Source: Vandiemenella viatica
Lineage: Eukaryota > Arthropoda > Insecta > Orthoptera > Morabidae
Direction: 5' to 3'
DNA length: 64,000 bases
Assembly (NCBI GenBank): GCA_031002005.1
Contig: JARYHS010006964.1
Location: forward strand, 6,200,001-6,264,000
How positions within the stretch are numbered: the stretch's first letter is position 1; each line of letters starts with the position of its first letter. Both the position numbers and the translations under genes were made by a program. A model generated the notes under the pieces. It searched no databases. It was not told where the DNA came from and saw only the letters and a list, made by a program, of their open reading frames with translations. This document shows, one piece after another, positions 9,546 through 21,280 of the stretch.

Positions 9546-12477
9546 TCTACACTGGCCTAATTACACAACAATTAAGTAATATGGCTATCTGTGTTGTGAA
9601 CACCCATTTGTCTTTTGTCATTTTCTCTCTCACCAAAAATATCCACTCAAAAAAATCTGTTTATTTCATTTCTGTCATTTCCACCATCCTGCCTTCTGAT
9701 CTAATATGTGATTATTTCATACTTAATATTGTTGCAATACATTATTATTGCTATTATTATAAAATAGAATAGGGGAAATTCCCTCATCACTTATCTCAGA
9801 TGATGTCACGAGGACCAGATGCACACAAAAAATAAATACAATTTCCCCCTCTCCCTGTTATTAGTCTTGCCTTTCACATGACAAAGGTTATTAACCAAAT
9901 TTCATGCAGTGCATTGTGTTTCTTTGGCCCTCTTTCCTTCATCTGTTGTGAGTGGCAGGTAAATTTCCCCAATCATATCTTGTATTCATTGCCTGCTCGC
10001 ACTTTCACTATCACCATTATCCTATTAGTTTTACTATCTTTAATCCCAATTTACTATTGACACTTAATATTAAAACATTCATAAAAATATAACTGCTGTG
10101 GTTACATAATAACAGTGAGGGACTTGAGTGTAATTCTGGTGACTATTCCATCTCAATATGAGGTGATTAGGACTTTAGATATATATCTGTTTGGCCAACC
10201 CAATACAACAGGCCCTCACTTGTGCTCTCTTGCATTACAAACACTATGTGTGCATTTGTACCAATATGCCTTTAGAATCCAAGTCAGTAACAAGAATAGG
10301 CAAAACTACCATTAGTTTCACTAATTGCTGTAGCAACTCAGCTAACTCTTGTGAAAAGTGTACAAAAGATATACTTCCTCCAAATGAGGAAATTCAATGA
10401 GACTTCATCCAGGAAAGCTTGGTCTATAATCTAAAAATTTCATCATAACTCCATCCGGCGGTTAGTGAGGCAGAGAGAGAAAGAATTTCTTGAAATATGA
10501 TAGTGTCATTATTGTGTCTATTCTTTCCTGCTTTGGTATTAATTTTCCAAACAGTTGTTCTTTGCCTGTCATGTTTGAATCCAATCAAGGACTGAAGTTT
10601 CCTGGCCACTTCCATAATCTGAACACTTCTTCTAACTGAAGCCCTTGTAATATCAGCTTTGCTGGAACCATGTCATCATCACTTCATAAATTTTTCTAGT
10701 TGACTAAACCATTATTGGATTATTTATCAAATATACAGTTGGGATACGCATTCCAGATTAGACAGAAAGATCACAGTTTAGTTACCAATTGCAAAAATAA
10801 TTATCGAAGTTACAAAAACTGGAAAAGGTTACTTGTACATTTCAGTGTTATTTCAAACCAACATTTTCAAAGTTATTTTTAAGGAGAAAAACTGTAGGCA
10901 TTAGATATACATTCATTAATTTTTTCTTTGGAAAAAAGCTAAGTTAAATTGTTATAAATGACAGTAAATATCAACAAAATATAATCAATATCAATTTTAT
11001 TTAGATTCCCAAGAAATATTAATAAATACACAACACTGACAAAAACTTTATCATTTAGATATTTATTTTTTCTAATCAAGTGGCATGGGTGTATATAACA
11101 ACAATTTATATATTCCTTGACATAATATACTATTCCCCAATATTACAGATGTCCACATTTGTTTTGAACTCTGACACAATAAAAAGCTCATTAGCTTTGA
11201 CTATCAGTGCTGCAGGTAAATCAAAGAGTGTATTATCTTAATACAAATTTTTCTCGGTAATATATGTCTGTTCCAAGTGGAAGTTGATGTTTAATTTTGT
11301 ATACTTCCGATTTTTAAAATATAAAATATAGTATATATAAGTAAATGCCATTATTTGTTTGTAACTTTGTCATAAGAGAAAACTGACAAACTTTATTTTC
11401 CATGACTACTATTGAGAACTTATGAGAAGCATTGTTCTTAGGTAGTTAATACCTCACTTTCTGTTTTTCACTATTTATTTTATTATATGATTGCAAAAAA
11501 TGCAGCATTTATTATAACAGCAGTGGCAATAGCATGATTTGAAATTATTAAAATTCATTGAATTTTTTACCATCTTTGAAGGTGCAGGTTTTTTACAAAC
11601 ATGTTTAAATATGCTTGGTTTGCCTCAAAATTAATTGGAAAAGTGCTACCATATTAAATTTTCATGATATCTGTACCCTGATATTTAAAAAACAGTATGG
11701 TTGTGAAAAGGTTTTGTTAATGAAATATTCATTACTCATGATTTATCTGTACTTGAAGTCTTTTATGGTGAATAAAAGCGTCAATTGAATTTTTGTGCAA
11801 AAAAGATGTATTAGGTATATGTGATGAAGTAATAAACATGTGACTTTTAAATTTATATGTGGAAATAAGTTGTTTTGAGGTTTTATTGAGCAGAAAACTT
11901 ACATTTATGGGTTTTTTATTCCTCAATTCACTTCTTGTCAACGATTGCAGAAGTACTTTTTTTTAATATTGTAATGGAACATAATTTTTAACAAATTGAA
12001 ATCCTAAACACCAAACAATTTTAATCACTATCAAATTTTAAACTACTGTTTATGTAAACTTGCTGATAACATAGAAAAGAAGAGAGAGAAGTTACAAAAT
12101 CCAAACCATAAAATATTATACTCATACTTCTTGCATGGAAAGCTGCTACATTAACCCAAAGCTGCTTTGATGACAGTTTTCACTTTCAAATGGCTCTTAA
12201 GTTGCCATCCATAAATCATTTGACATTCTTAATTTTGTTGCAAACAAATGTACATAAAAGTGATATATTTGTAAAATCAACTAACAGGTTTATGACCTAA
12301 TAAATAATGAAGCTCAATGGGCAATCTGGTCCTTCTAATCATACCTACCATGTGTTGTGCATATATGTTATATTACAACTGAGTCTTGTATAATTAGGGG
12401 TTTTAGATAAGTTGCCGTGAAAAAAATATATATACTTATTTCTGTATCAATCATATAATTATGTTTTATTGCTTTCA
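9546..12477. other. AT-rich spacer, no supported gene
   Basis: About 2.9 kb without a recognisable gene, RNA or complete mobile element. Only short chance reading frames occur. It may contain upstream intron or promoter sequence of the zinc-finger gene whose first visible exon is at 12813, but I cannot identify an exon here. Confidence 0.35.
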
Positions 12478-12487
12478 ATATTTTTGA

Positions 12488-12692
12488 CGTTCTGGCCTCG
12501 CATTCGGGAAGACAATTGTTCGAATCCCTGTCCGGGCATCCAGATTTGGGTTTTCCATGGTTTCCCCAAATCACTCCAGGTGAGTGCCAGGATGCTTCCT
12601 TCAAAACACCGTGGCCGAATTCCTTCCCATTCCTTGCCCCCCATCCTTTCCCATCTTTAAAAGACCATGTTGAAAAAGAGACGTTAAACAGT

Positions 12693-12719
<27 letters not shown>
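12488..12719 (+). repeat. SINE copy with 10 bp target-site duplication and (TA)n tail
   Basis: The body matches the 3871 copy (GTTCGAATCCCTGTCC, CCATGGTTTCCCCAAATCAC, GTGGCCGAATTCCTTCCC) but lacks the first part of the tRNA head, starting at CGTTCTGGCC. Perfect direct repeats ATATTTTTGA flank it at 12478-12487 and 12720-12729, showing retrotransposition. The tail ends GACGTTAAACAGTTAAA followed by a TA dinucleotide tract. Missing box A means it is 5'-truncated. Confidence 0.9.
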
Positions 12720-12726
<7 letters not shown>

Positions 12727-12812
12727 TGAACTATTGGGCTATCCTTAATTTATTCTTTATCTGTTATTTTCACTGAAGTAATTGAAACTGTTTTCTCTAT
12801 TTTATATTACAG

Positions 12813-13357
12813 GTCAATAATTGAACATCAACAAAACAATTTTCTTCTGTGTTGTAGACATAGTCATGTCAGCAAGTTGGAGAATTTTCACATTAGCAGA
12901 TCACTTTCAGTCCAATGTGATGTGAGCAATACCAGTGTATTCAATGAGGCCAGTGGAAGCAACATTCTTATTGTTAATCAAACACAGTATACTTGTGCTA
13001 TGTGTCTTCAGTATTTCTCCACAAGGGACTTGCTAATAAGCCATATATTTAGTCATGACCTATGTATAAATTCACCACTGTATATTTGTCAATATTGTGG
13101 TCTGGTTTTCTCAAATGTTTCGGAGTTATGTGCCCATAATTTTCAAGAGAATAGGAAAGTTATATTTAAAGAGCCATCAATAATTGAACTTACATGTGCA
13201 GAATGCACAAACATTTTTTTCTCTTTTGCTCTCTGGTGAAACATGTATTCACTCACATCTTAGCTATTTCAGGTCCCTTATATTTTTATTGTGCAATGTC
13301 TGAGGACATAGCAAAACACCAATGTAATAAATACACCAGCAGATCTTCACAAAGAAG
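12813..13357 (+). CDS. C2H2 zinc-finger protein, internal exon with three fingers
   Basis: A strong splice acceptor (TTTTATATTACAG ending at 12812) precedes an open frame. It encodes finger 1 CAMC-x12-HIFSH, a half finger CQYCGLVFSNVSELCAH lacking the last His, and finger 3 CAEC followed by x12-HVFTH. Finger 3 is only intact if a 1-base shift in the T7 run at 13214-13220 is allowed; as written the frame stops at 13237-13239. After the shift the frame is open to 13357, where AAG is followed by GTAAGA, a good donor. The exon ends with two leftover bases, which fit the one-base start of the exon at 21281. Fingers of this class usually bind DNA. The shift may be a sequencing error or a real inactivating deletion. 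Confidence 0.72.
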
Positions 13358-13619
13358 GTAAGATGATGTCTTATTATTCTGTATTTATACTGCAATTATT
13401 TTGAAGTTTAATGTTAATTATGTATTGTTTTGCACTAATACTGGGTATGGCTAATTATTTACCACCTAATTAATAAAGTGAAAGGTTGATATTTGATTCT
13501 ATAACTAATATTTCTGTAATTGTCTGAGCAGTTTAGTTTGTAATAAGTGCACTATATTACTAAAAGTCATAAGACAAAGAACGAATATAACAAAAACTCC
13601 TGATCATGGAACACAAAAC

Positions 13620-14190
13620 TATCAACCAGTGGTTGGACCAGAAACATTATATTCGGCAGAAACCCTTATTCTGACAAGAAATGGGGATCTTGAAAAACTG
13701 AAAAATCATGAGGAAAATACTGGGACCTAAACGTAATAGTAATGCTGAATACAAATTAAGACCAAACCGAGAACTATACATGGAAATAAGAAAATTATCA
13801 GTTATAATGAGGAAAAGAAAACAGCAAGTTTTTGGGCACACATACAGAATGGATACTAATAGACTAACAAAACAGATACTTACTAAATAAATATAAATCC
13901 AAACCAACATGGTCCACTGAAAGTGAGAAGGACATGAAAACCGCTGGAATGAAAACAGATATAATAGGCAACAGAACACTCTTTAGAGAAGTAATTCAAA
14001 AGGCAGTTTTTCAGGAAAGAGAAATACATACAGGGAAGGAAATGGACCCTGGTAGAAAAGGAACAATACTCACAAGGAATCAATGAAGTTTGGAAGCAAA
14101 GAAAATTAAATACAAAGAAACATAGCCAAAGTTGATTTATTGTACCCTTCAAATGGGTTATTCAGAAGAAGAAGAAAAGCCTGCTTCTTT
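13620..14190 (+). pseudogene. RTE-type LINE ORF2 C-terminal fragment
   Basis: Plus-strand pieces read GPETLYSAETLILTRNGDLE, then a frameshifted MRKILGPKRN, RPNRELYMEIRKLS, and IMRKRKQQVFGHTYRMDTNR. This order (LYG-E-WTL, R-R-ILGP, then RRLQFYGHI-RM) is the C-terminal end of RTE-clade ORF2 proteins, after the RT domain. Stops and frameshifts break it. It ends near a CAGAAGAAGAAGAAA tail at about 14160-14177. Confidence 0.72.
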
Positions 14191-15674
14191 GATGTATAGT
14201 TTCAACATAGCTTCATTTGGCAGCAATAGCTAACTAGGCATAAGAATTTACATTTTGCAACTAAAGAAGTTTCTAGTTGCTGAAATACCTTGCAGAAAAT
14301 AGTTCCATCGTAGCTGGAACAGGAACACGTTTTGAATATCTCATGTTAGTATATTCACTTGTAGATAATATGGATTATCAAATGCAGTTTGCCTATACTC
14401 AGATTGTTAGTCATTTTTTTCTGTGAGTCTTAAGAATAATTTGGAAGGTAATGAGACGTTTATTTAGGAAGTATTTTAATATTTGTAATATGGAAATGTA
14501 TTTTTTTTACTATATCTTTGATTATGTAACTGTGATTTTCTAGCTGTTAAAAATGGATATTTTCTATCCTTTTTTAAGTAAAATATGGTTGTCAGTTCTG
14601 GGAAATTAGTATTTCTTTAAGACAGAAAAGCACTTGTAAATGGTGTGATGATATTAGAACCAACTTATTGAAATTTAGTTAAGAGATGATGGGATGCTGA
14701 GTGGTATATAAGTTGCTGATGAGTTGATTGGTGTATTTGTTTAAGATTTACGACATCACTAATGGTCTGATGGATAATGAATGATGATTGAGTGATAGCA
14801 TATGGAAAGGAATATGGAACTATGTCCTCATAGAAGTAGAGCTGGTAAACAATTTTTTTGGATACTTGAGGCACTGTACAAAATCAAAGACCTGGCTGGT
14901 GAAGGGTAGGGCATAACCGAATTATTAACAAAAAAATTATTTTCCTTCAAAATTTTGTTTCATAAATAATGAAAAATATATTTAAGACATGCTAAGGTTT
15001 AGACAAAATAATATTTATACCCAGAAAAACATTTTTCCAAAATATTGCCCATTTTGGTGGAGTCACCTAGCAAATAAAAAGAGCCACAAAAATGTACAGT
15101 CATTTCAAAAATATATTTTTGCAGGTGTAAATATTTTTTCCGTGCAAGCCTCAGCATGCCTCACACATATTTTTTTCAATATTTATGAAAAACAATTTTG
15201 AAAGAAAGACCTACCTATATTAAAAAACAAAACAAACTATAATAGCAAAATAACTAAACACTCCCCTACAAACATTCAAAACATTTTTAATTAAGTTAAT
15301 ACCTTGCTAAGAAGAAAATAAAGCTAATTGGACAATATTTTAAATTACTAGTATTGAAATTTTAACATTTATCAGTTATTTTTGGGGTTGGTGGCAGCCA
15401 GTAGTGTTGTAAAATATTGTCCATTTAGATTAATTTTCTTCTAAGGAAGATATAAGCTTATTTTAAAGTTATTAGTATAGCTTTAATAATTATTTTTAAT
15501 TTAGAGAGGCTCAGTACTAGATATGACACCTACATTTAACTAGCTGAATTCTAACGTAATTACAAAGTTTTATACTGCGAGAGTAGTGTAAGACATGCCA
15601 GGTGTAGAACAGTTGATTCCAAATTGTTAATATAACTGCAAATAAATTATCAGTTTGGCATCATCTTAGGGACA

Positions 15675-15865
15675 TGTGGTGTCTGTATGTTCCCTCTGGT
15701 TCCAATTCCGACCCAGCCACTCAAATCTCAATTTTCTATGGTTTCCTAAAATCACTCTTAAGCCATTGCCTGGATGGTTTCTTCGAAAAGGCAATAGCAT
15801 AATTCCATTTTATTCCTTGACCATGGTATTTCCTGCCTCAGATGACATCAATGTTGATGTGGCTG
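15675..15865 (+). repeat. Diverged SINE relic
   Basis: Carries a degraded box B (GGTTCCAATTCCGACCC) and the core CTATGGTTTCCTAAAATCAC, then the TTCGAAAAGGCAATAGCATA and TTCCTTGACC segments that align with the SINE bodies elsewhere in the window. It shares TTTCCTAAAATCACTCT with the copy at 8556. Confidence 0.6.
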
Positions 15866-17284
15866 ATATGTGTCTATTTAGCATTGGGTTTTTTTGAGGC
15901 ACAAATTCTTCCCTTGCTTGATGCTCCTTGCAGCAACTTCAGACAATATTCCAATCATTTTTGTAGGGACTGTTAAGGTATCCTCTGATTATTCAGTATG
16001 TTCTGTGGAACACATCATCAACTGTCTTGGTGTGACTTGGTTTATGCCATTCAGGACAGGCACACTATATTACAGAGTTAAAGCAGAATTGTGCAGTGCT
16101 CAAGTTTTCTTAAGGTGATATTTCACCCAGTTATTTTCATCTTGATGCTGCAGCAGTGGTTTTTGGAAATCTCTGTAAAAAAGCCACACTGAAATTCTTT
16201 TGGCTATCGGTGTATTGCAAAGTTTTTCCATTGTAGACAATGTTCAGCTTTTGACTAGCATATTTAATATGCAGGTAAAATGCACAATCTTCAGGTTATG
16301 TCATGTTTAGCTTGAGAACAGTAAAAACATGCCTGTACAACAGTACGATATAGGTGTATTGAGGATTAAGATTGTATCTAATAGCTGTGTCAGGTAAGTG
16401 AGCAAAGTGCATTTTACTGCAATAATTAATTACAAGAAGGCTTAGTGCAAAAACTGGATGCCATTCCATATTTATTAAATGTTGAACAAACTCAAATTAT
16501 AAAACATGTTTCACATTAATGTTTGGACCGTTTTAACGCAGATTCCAACTGCTTTGTGCTCTACTTTGTTATTGTGGTAGATACAAGAGTTCATTCATAA
16601 ACACGAGGAAGGAAGCTGTAATTGGTATATTGGTAGCAAGCCAGTAGATCTGCTACAAAATAGGAGAAATCGGATGTATATATCTGGAAGGTAACTGACA
16701 ATGTTTATTTGGATAAAAGGGAATTATCAAATATTCATAATCTTGAAAAGGGTGAAATTATAACTGGCGAATATAATGCGCCAACTACATAAGGGTATAA
16801 TGAGTTGATACTTGCATTACAGATAAAAAATTCAAGTTTAACCAGTATGTTACACCTGCCACTATAGTGCTTTGGCAATTAGGAATCTGAAAGATATAAA
16901 ATACATATTTTAGGAAACATCCATCCTCTACATCAGACTTTGCTTTGTCTGACACCTAATTGGAAGACCAAAGAAATTTGTGGATGGAATATATTTATTT
17001 CGAATCAAATAATGTGATAGCAGACCAACTAGAATTGTAATCCAGGGATTGAATCGATTCATTTGAAAAATTTGGACATAACCATTAAACTAAGGGGAAA
17101 CTATCTAGATATATATAACCTTTTTGCTAGAAACATAACATTCTGATACTGGTAGTCTGAGAATGTTTCAGCCTTCCATCGAGTGCATTTTTGGTTGAAT
17201 ATCTAATTATTGCTTAGAAATTTGGACTAATGTTTGCAATTTCTCACATGAACTTATTTTACAATATGTAAAAGCATTTTCTTC

Positions 17285-17430
17285 TTCTTGCGCCATCTCC
17301 TTAGTTCTCTGTGTTATCTGTTGCCCTCATTAAGTGGGCAAACTGGTTGTAACACCACTGACAGAGGCTCACCGACAACACTCCTTCGTCCTTGTTCACT
17401 TTTTCCTGCAATTTTCCTTGAGTATTAAGC
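17285..17430 (-). repeat. Possible LINE 3' tail fragment
   Basis: Read on the minus strand, a segment containing GGTGTTACAACCAGTTTGCC ends in GGAGATGGCGCAAGAAGAAG. The GAAGAAGAA-type ending resembles the end of the RTE fragment at 14160. There is no coding motif, so the call is weak. Confidence 0.3.
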
Positions 17431-18974
17431 TGCATAAGTAAAAAATATGATCAAATTTCGTTGCTATCCTGCGATTTCTGATGGTCATGACTTCTTGGTT
17501 TTGTGTGTCCTGTTAGGGTTTTTAATATGTGCCACAGTTGTAAAGCCTCCATTCGATTAATGAATGAGATATCTGTGTGCAGGTTCTGACACCCTGAAGT
17601 GATACCAACTTCACATAACATTTCACAATTCTCTAATGAGTGCCGGCTTGAATTCTCGATTTTACACAAGATATTAAGAATTTTTGGATTGTTGTAGTAG
17701 ATAGATGATGACCACTCTGTAGGACTCCCATCTTCATTCAACAGCAACCAAGATATTTGAATTGGGCATTCTTTTGATTGTCTTACCATCTGATCTGACT
17801 ACCAATTTTCATTTGAAGATTGATCCAAAGTTCACATTTTTTTTTTTTTTTTTTTTTTTGCTATTTTAATTCTTTCTGGAAAGTACTTTAGATCTGAGAT
17901 GTACTTGAAGATCACATTTCAAAATAAATAGTGGATGTTGTTTATCTATTTGCCATTCATTTTGTTTTGTTCATCAACTTCGTGCTAGGTCTTCTCAAAA
18001 ATAGCTGTAGGAAACAAGATCAAGAGGATACGAGACAGTATAATCCCTGTGTAAAACCTGTCAGTATACTGATTTATTTAAATGGTCTTAAACTTGATGT
18101 GTTTTGATTGATATCAGCACATATTTTTTTTTTCTGATAATGTTGATGTCTTTAGTATTAAGAGCTATTCATTTAAACCAACTAAGGCAAATGCATTGTG
18201 TAATGTTTCAAAATGTCTTTGTGGAATCAATAAAGTACACAAAGATTTGTTTTGTGATCAAGTCATTTCTGAAATATGATCTAGATACAGAACTGAATAG
18301 GCAAATATTACTGTTTATAGTTAATGTTGATTATTTATTTATTTTTATTTTGTAAGTACTTCTACAAATATCTAATTTGAAGAGACTTTTAGTGAAAATC
18401 TAGTTACTGATTGTCTCAGTTCACCTGGATGTAAAACCAAAAAAAAATCCCTATACCATTTTGTAAACGTAATGTCTGTGGAAAATCAACTCTAACTTCG
18501 TATTTGTATTGTGATTTTTACTGTTTAATTTAATATTAAAAGAAACCTCTCTATTTAAGTAGATATGTTTACCTATAGATAATTGCCCTAGGTATTTTAT
18601 TGAGTAGTGTAAGTCTTAACTAATTGATTTCAGGTGTCTTTAGGGAGAAACAAATATTTTGTTGCTAGTATCAATTTAATTTTTCTTGCTTATGTTTTAT
18701 AAATAAGCTGTATCTCACTTTATCAGAATCTTAAGTTTAGGAATTTGTGAATCTCACATTGATAATACAATTTTCACTATCAATTTCAGAAGATATTTAA
18801 GCGATTTTCATCATTTTTCCTTTAATACCATTCTTTTATATTTACTAAAAATATAATTTTGGTCAGTCAGTTTTGTTTTTTCATTTTACAATTGGTAAGT
18901 TGTTGATTACATACAAAAATGGCATACTACCACTGATAAATATACTTTTCTACTTATAAAAATTAGGTTTTTGT

Positions 18975-19072
18975 TTCCTTTTGCTGTCATCAGACTCCTG
19001 ACTGGCTTGGTACAAACCTCCATCCATTACTATCTTGAGCTAGCTTTTTCATCTCAACATCCCCTTTACAAC
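18975..19072 (-). pseudogene. RTE-type LINE C-terminus, distal half split by a hAT
   Basis: The minus strand reads EMKKLAQDSNGWRFVPSQE, the last residues of the RTE ORF2 type in which (E)EMKRLA-DR-GWR is usual. It is the direct continuation of the fragment at 20674-20990, from which a hAT insertion separates it. Confidence 0.65.
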
Positions 19073-20665
19073 TAGGGATAAAACGATCTCACTGAGGTAT
19101 CGATACTTTAATTCGATACAGTATCGGTCGTAAAGCATCGATACTTATTCGGTATCCATTGAAAAGTATCGATACTCACTCTTATCGATTGATTTTTCTT
19201 AGTGAAATTTAGAATAAATAAAGAACAGTATGTAATAAGTATTGATAGTCTTTATTGATATAAAAATATATATTTATTTGATAAAAGATATTTATTACAT
19301 TTTCACCTTACTGATCGTTACAGGACTAATACCGACTAGGGCAAAATAAAACTAATTTTATGAAAAAAGTTGGTTTTTGTATTGCTCCCCAAAAATATTT
19401 GTTTTTCTAAGTGTTTGCCTGTTTGACGATTTCTGGATGTAGTCATTGTTGCACCAGCTTTGTAAAGAAGCCTTTCACATGGTACAGGGGTACTGGCAAT
19501 GTTTAAATAAATTCGCGCTTATTTGTATAAGCACGGAAATACAGGTTTTAATTCCTCCCATTCCTCTAATGGGTTGGATTTAAAGCGCAGACTAGATTAG
19601 CCAAATAAATTGAAACTTCATTGGCTTATGAGTTAGCACGGCGCTGCTTTTGGACAACTGCAAGTTGTTTTGTGGTGTAATCAAAATCTTCGTGGGTTGC
19701 TTCTTTTTCATTTTCCCTGGTTATCAGATCTTCTTTAATAATATTTAATTTTTGTATCGCCCTCCTATATGCACTTGCATCTTGAAAATGGAGGTTTTAA
19801 AAAATGTGGGTCCAAAATTGTTCCCAAAGCTGCAAGGATGTTAAATTCAACGAGACCAAATCTTTTTTTATATATATATTCATCCAGTAGTTTTGTTTGC
19901 AACTGAATAACACATTCTACTGATGATGAAAATTTTGTTAACTGTGACGTCAGACAATTATTAATCATGGGTATGATTTTGGATAAGGTATCATAATTCT
20001 GGCCTGAAGATTCTCTTGTGACAAATTCGAATGGTTGTAACAAGGGGACTACCTGTTTCAATATTTCAATTTCCTGTCCAGTCATCAATTCAGGACTAAC
20101 TGTAGCATCGAGTAAAAGCTGCGCAGCAATTTTCGACATATCTAAAAATCTATCAATCATATAATTTAGTGAATTCCAACGTGTCTTAATGTCAAGAATA
20201 GATCTTTTAGTACATCCCTCAGGAACTCCACTATAGATCTGTATTTTTCTTAATTTGTCTGATTTGAACACTGTTCTTGACCAATTTAAAAATTTCTATA
20301 ACTATATTTATATTGCTCATAATTGCAGGTGTAACATTTTTCAAAGAGGATTCTACTATCCTTTTGGCCAGGCATAGACAAACAAGTTTGCCAACAACAC
20401 AAACTAAGAAAAAGAATGTGTTTAAAAAAATGGAATAATGACAGCCAAAAAAATATTCTTTACAGTGTAGATCAGCGTTATATATATCAATTAATGCATT
20501 AAATGAAATCATGACATTCGTGATATTGGTATACACACCGATACGAGTACTTTTGACCGATACCTCCTTGATACTTATTTTTAAAGTATCGATACAAAAA
20601 GTACTTGATATTAGAAGGAAAGTATTGAGTAAGTACTTGTATTTACTCGCATCGTTTTATTCCTA
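19073..20665 (-). mobile_element. hAT transposon with terminal and subterminal repeats
   Basis: Terminal inverted repeats TAGGGATAAAACGAT (19073) and ATCGTTTTATTCCTA (ending 20665) differ at one position. They are flanked by 8 bp direct repeats TTTACAAC and CTTATAAC (6 of 8 identical). Both subterminal regions are rich in the palindrome GTATCGATAC and half-sites (19097-19180 and 20535-20600), as expected for hAT transposase-binding motifs. The element is about 1.6 kb and internally deleted, with a transposase remnant on the minus strand. Confidence 0.85.
19765..20420 (-). pseudogene. hAT transposase remnant (ZBED-like)
   Basis: Two minus-strand frames join near 20260. The first gives a degraded zinc-binding region with VTPAIMSNINIVIEIFKLVK. 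The second reads FKSDKLRKIQIYSG, then DIKTRWNSLNYMIDRFLD, LLQPFEFVTRESSG, and NILAALGTILDPHFLKPPF. The T-R-W-N-S-x-x-x-M and LDPHFL motifs are characteristic of the hAT RNase H-like domain in ZBED-type transposases. The BED finger and the C-terminal dimerisation region are absent. A frameshift and truncation make it non-functional. Confidence 0.8.
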
Positions 20666-20673
20666 CTTATAAC

Positions 20674-20990
20674 CCATGTACTCAATTATCTCCTTCATTT
20701 ATTCTAATCCCAGTCGTCCTCAGTAGTTACCTACGACTGTCCCCTCCAATAACAAATTAACCAATCCTGCATGTCGCAGAATAACACCTGCCATCTTTTC
20801 TTTCTGCAAGACTCTTCCACAAACTTCTTTCCTCGCCCATCATTTCCAAAATTCGCTCATTTCGTACTTTATCCGTTCACTTAATTTTTAGCATCCTTCT
20901 ATTGCACCAAATTTCATGCTTCAATTTTCCTTCTTTCTGGTATTCCTAAGGTCCATGCTTCGCTGCCATAAACTGCGGTGTTACACATAT
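20674..20990 (-). pseudogene. RTE-type LINE C-terminus, proximal half split by a hAT
   Basis: The minus strand gives RRMLKIKxTDKVRNERILEM, then GEERSLWKSLAERKDGR and further frame-shifted residues of an RTE ORF2 C-terminal region. Several stops and frame changes are present. The reading resumes at 19072 on the other side of the hAT element, so the two halves were contiguous before the hAT inserted. Confidence 0.7.
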
Positions 20991-21280
20991 AGAGTTTTTA
21001 AAAGATTTTATAGATCAATATTTAAACTATAAGATTTCTTTTTTTATGAAGGCTCATTTCGCTACTGCTATTCTACTTTTAACATTATTCCTGCTTCAGC
21101 CATCAGTTATAATTTTAAGTAGCAAGATATTACCACTTATAAGTTTACTTTTATACTTGTAGCAATGAAGTAATTTTTTAAAGAATTTAGTGTATTACTT
21201 CATAAATTGGAACCATACCCTACCGTTGTGAATAAACATATATGTCTCCATATTGTAACCTCCAAGTTTTCTATTTCTAG

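Larger units (their letters stand above)
13358..21280 (+). other. Inferred 7.9 kb phase-2 intron of the zinc-finger gene
   Basis: It begins GTAAGATG and ends TTTTCTATTTCTAG. The exon before it ends on two codon bases (AG) and the exon after starts with one (G), so joining them keeps the frame and encodes Arg. The intron contains an RTE LINE fragment, a SINE relic and a hAT nested in another RTE fragment. The rest is AT-rich sequence (14200-15670, 15870-17280, 17430-18970) in which I see nothing. Additional small exons inside cannot be excluded. Confidence 0.6.

Noticed and set aside
13647..14152. Minus-strand hydrophobic frames
   Set aside because: Antisense to the RTE fragment on the plus strand.
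17451..17789. Minus-strand open frame of 112 codons
   Set aside because: No recognisable domain, no splice context and no repeat copies. Its length is not remarkable for this amount of sequence.
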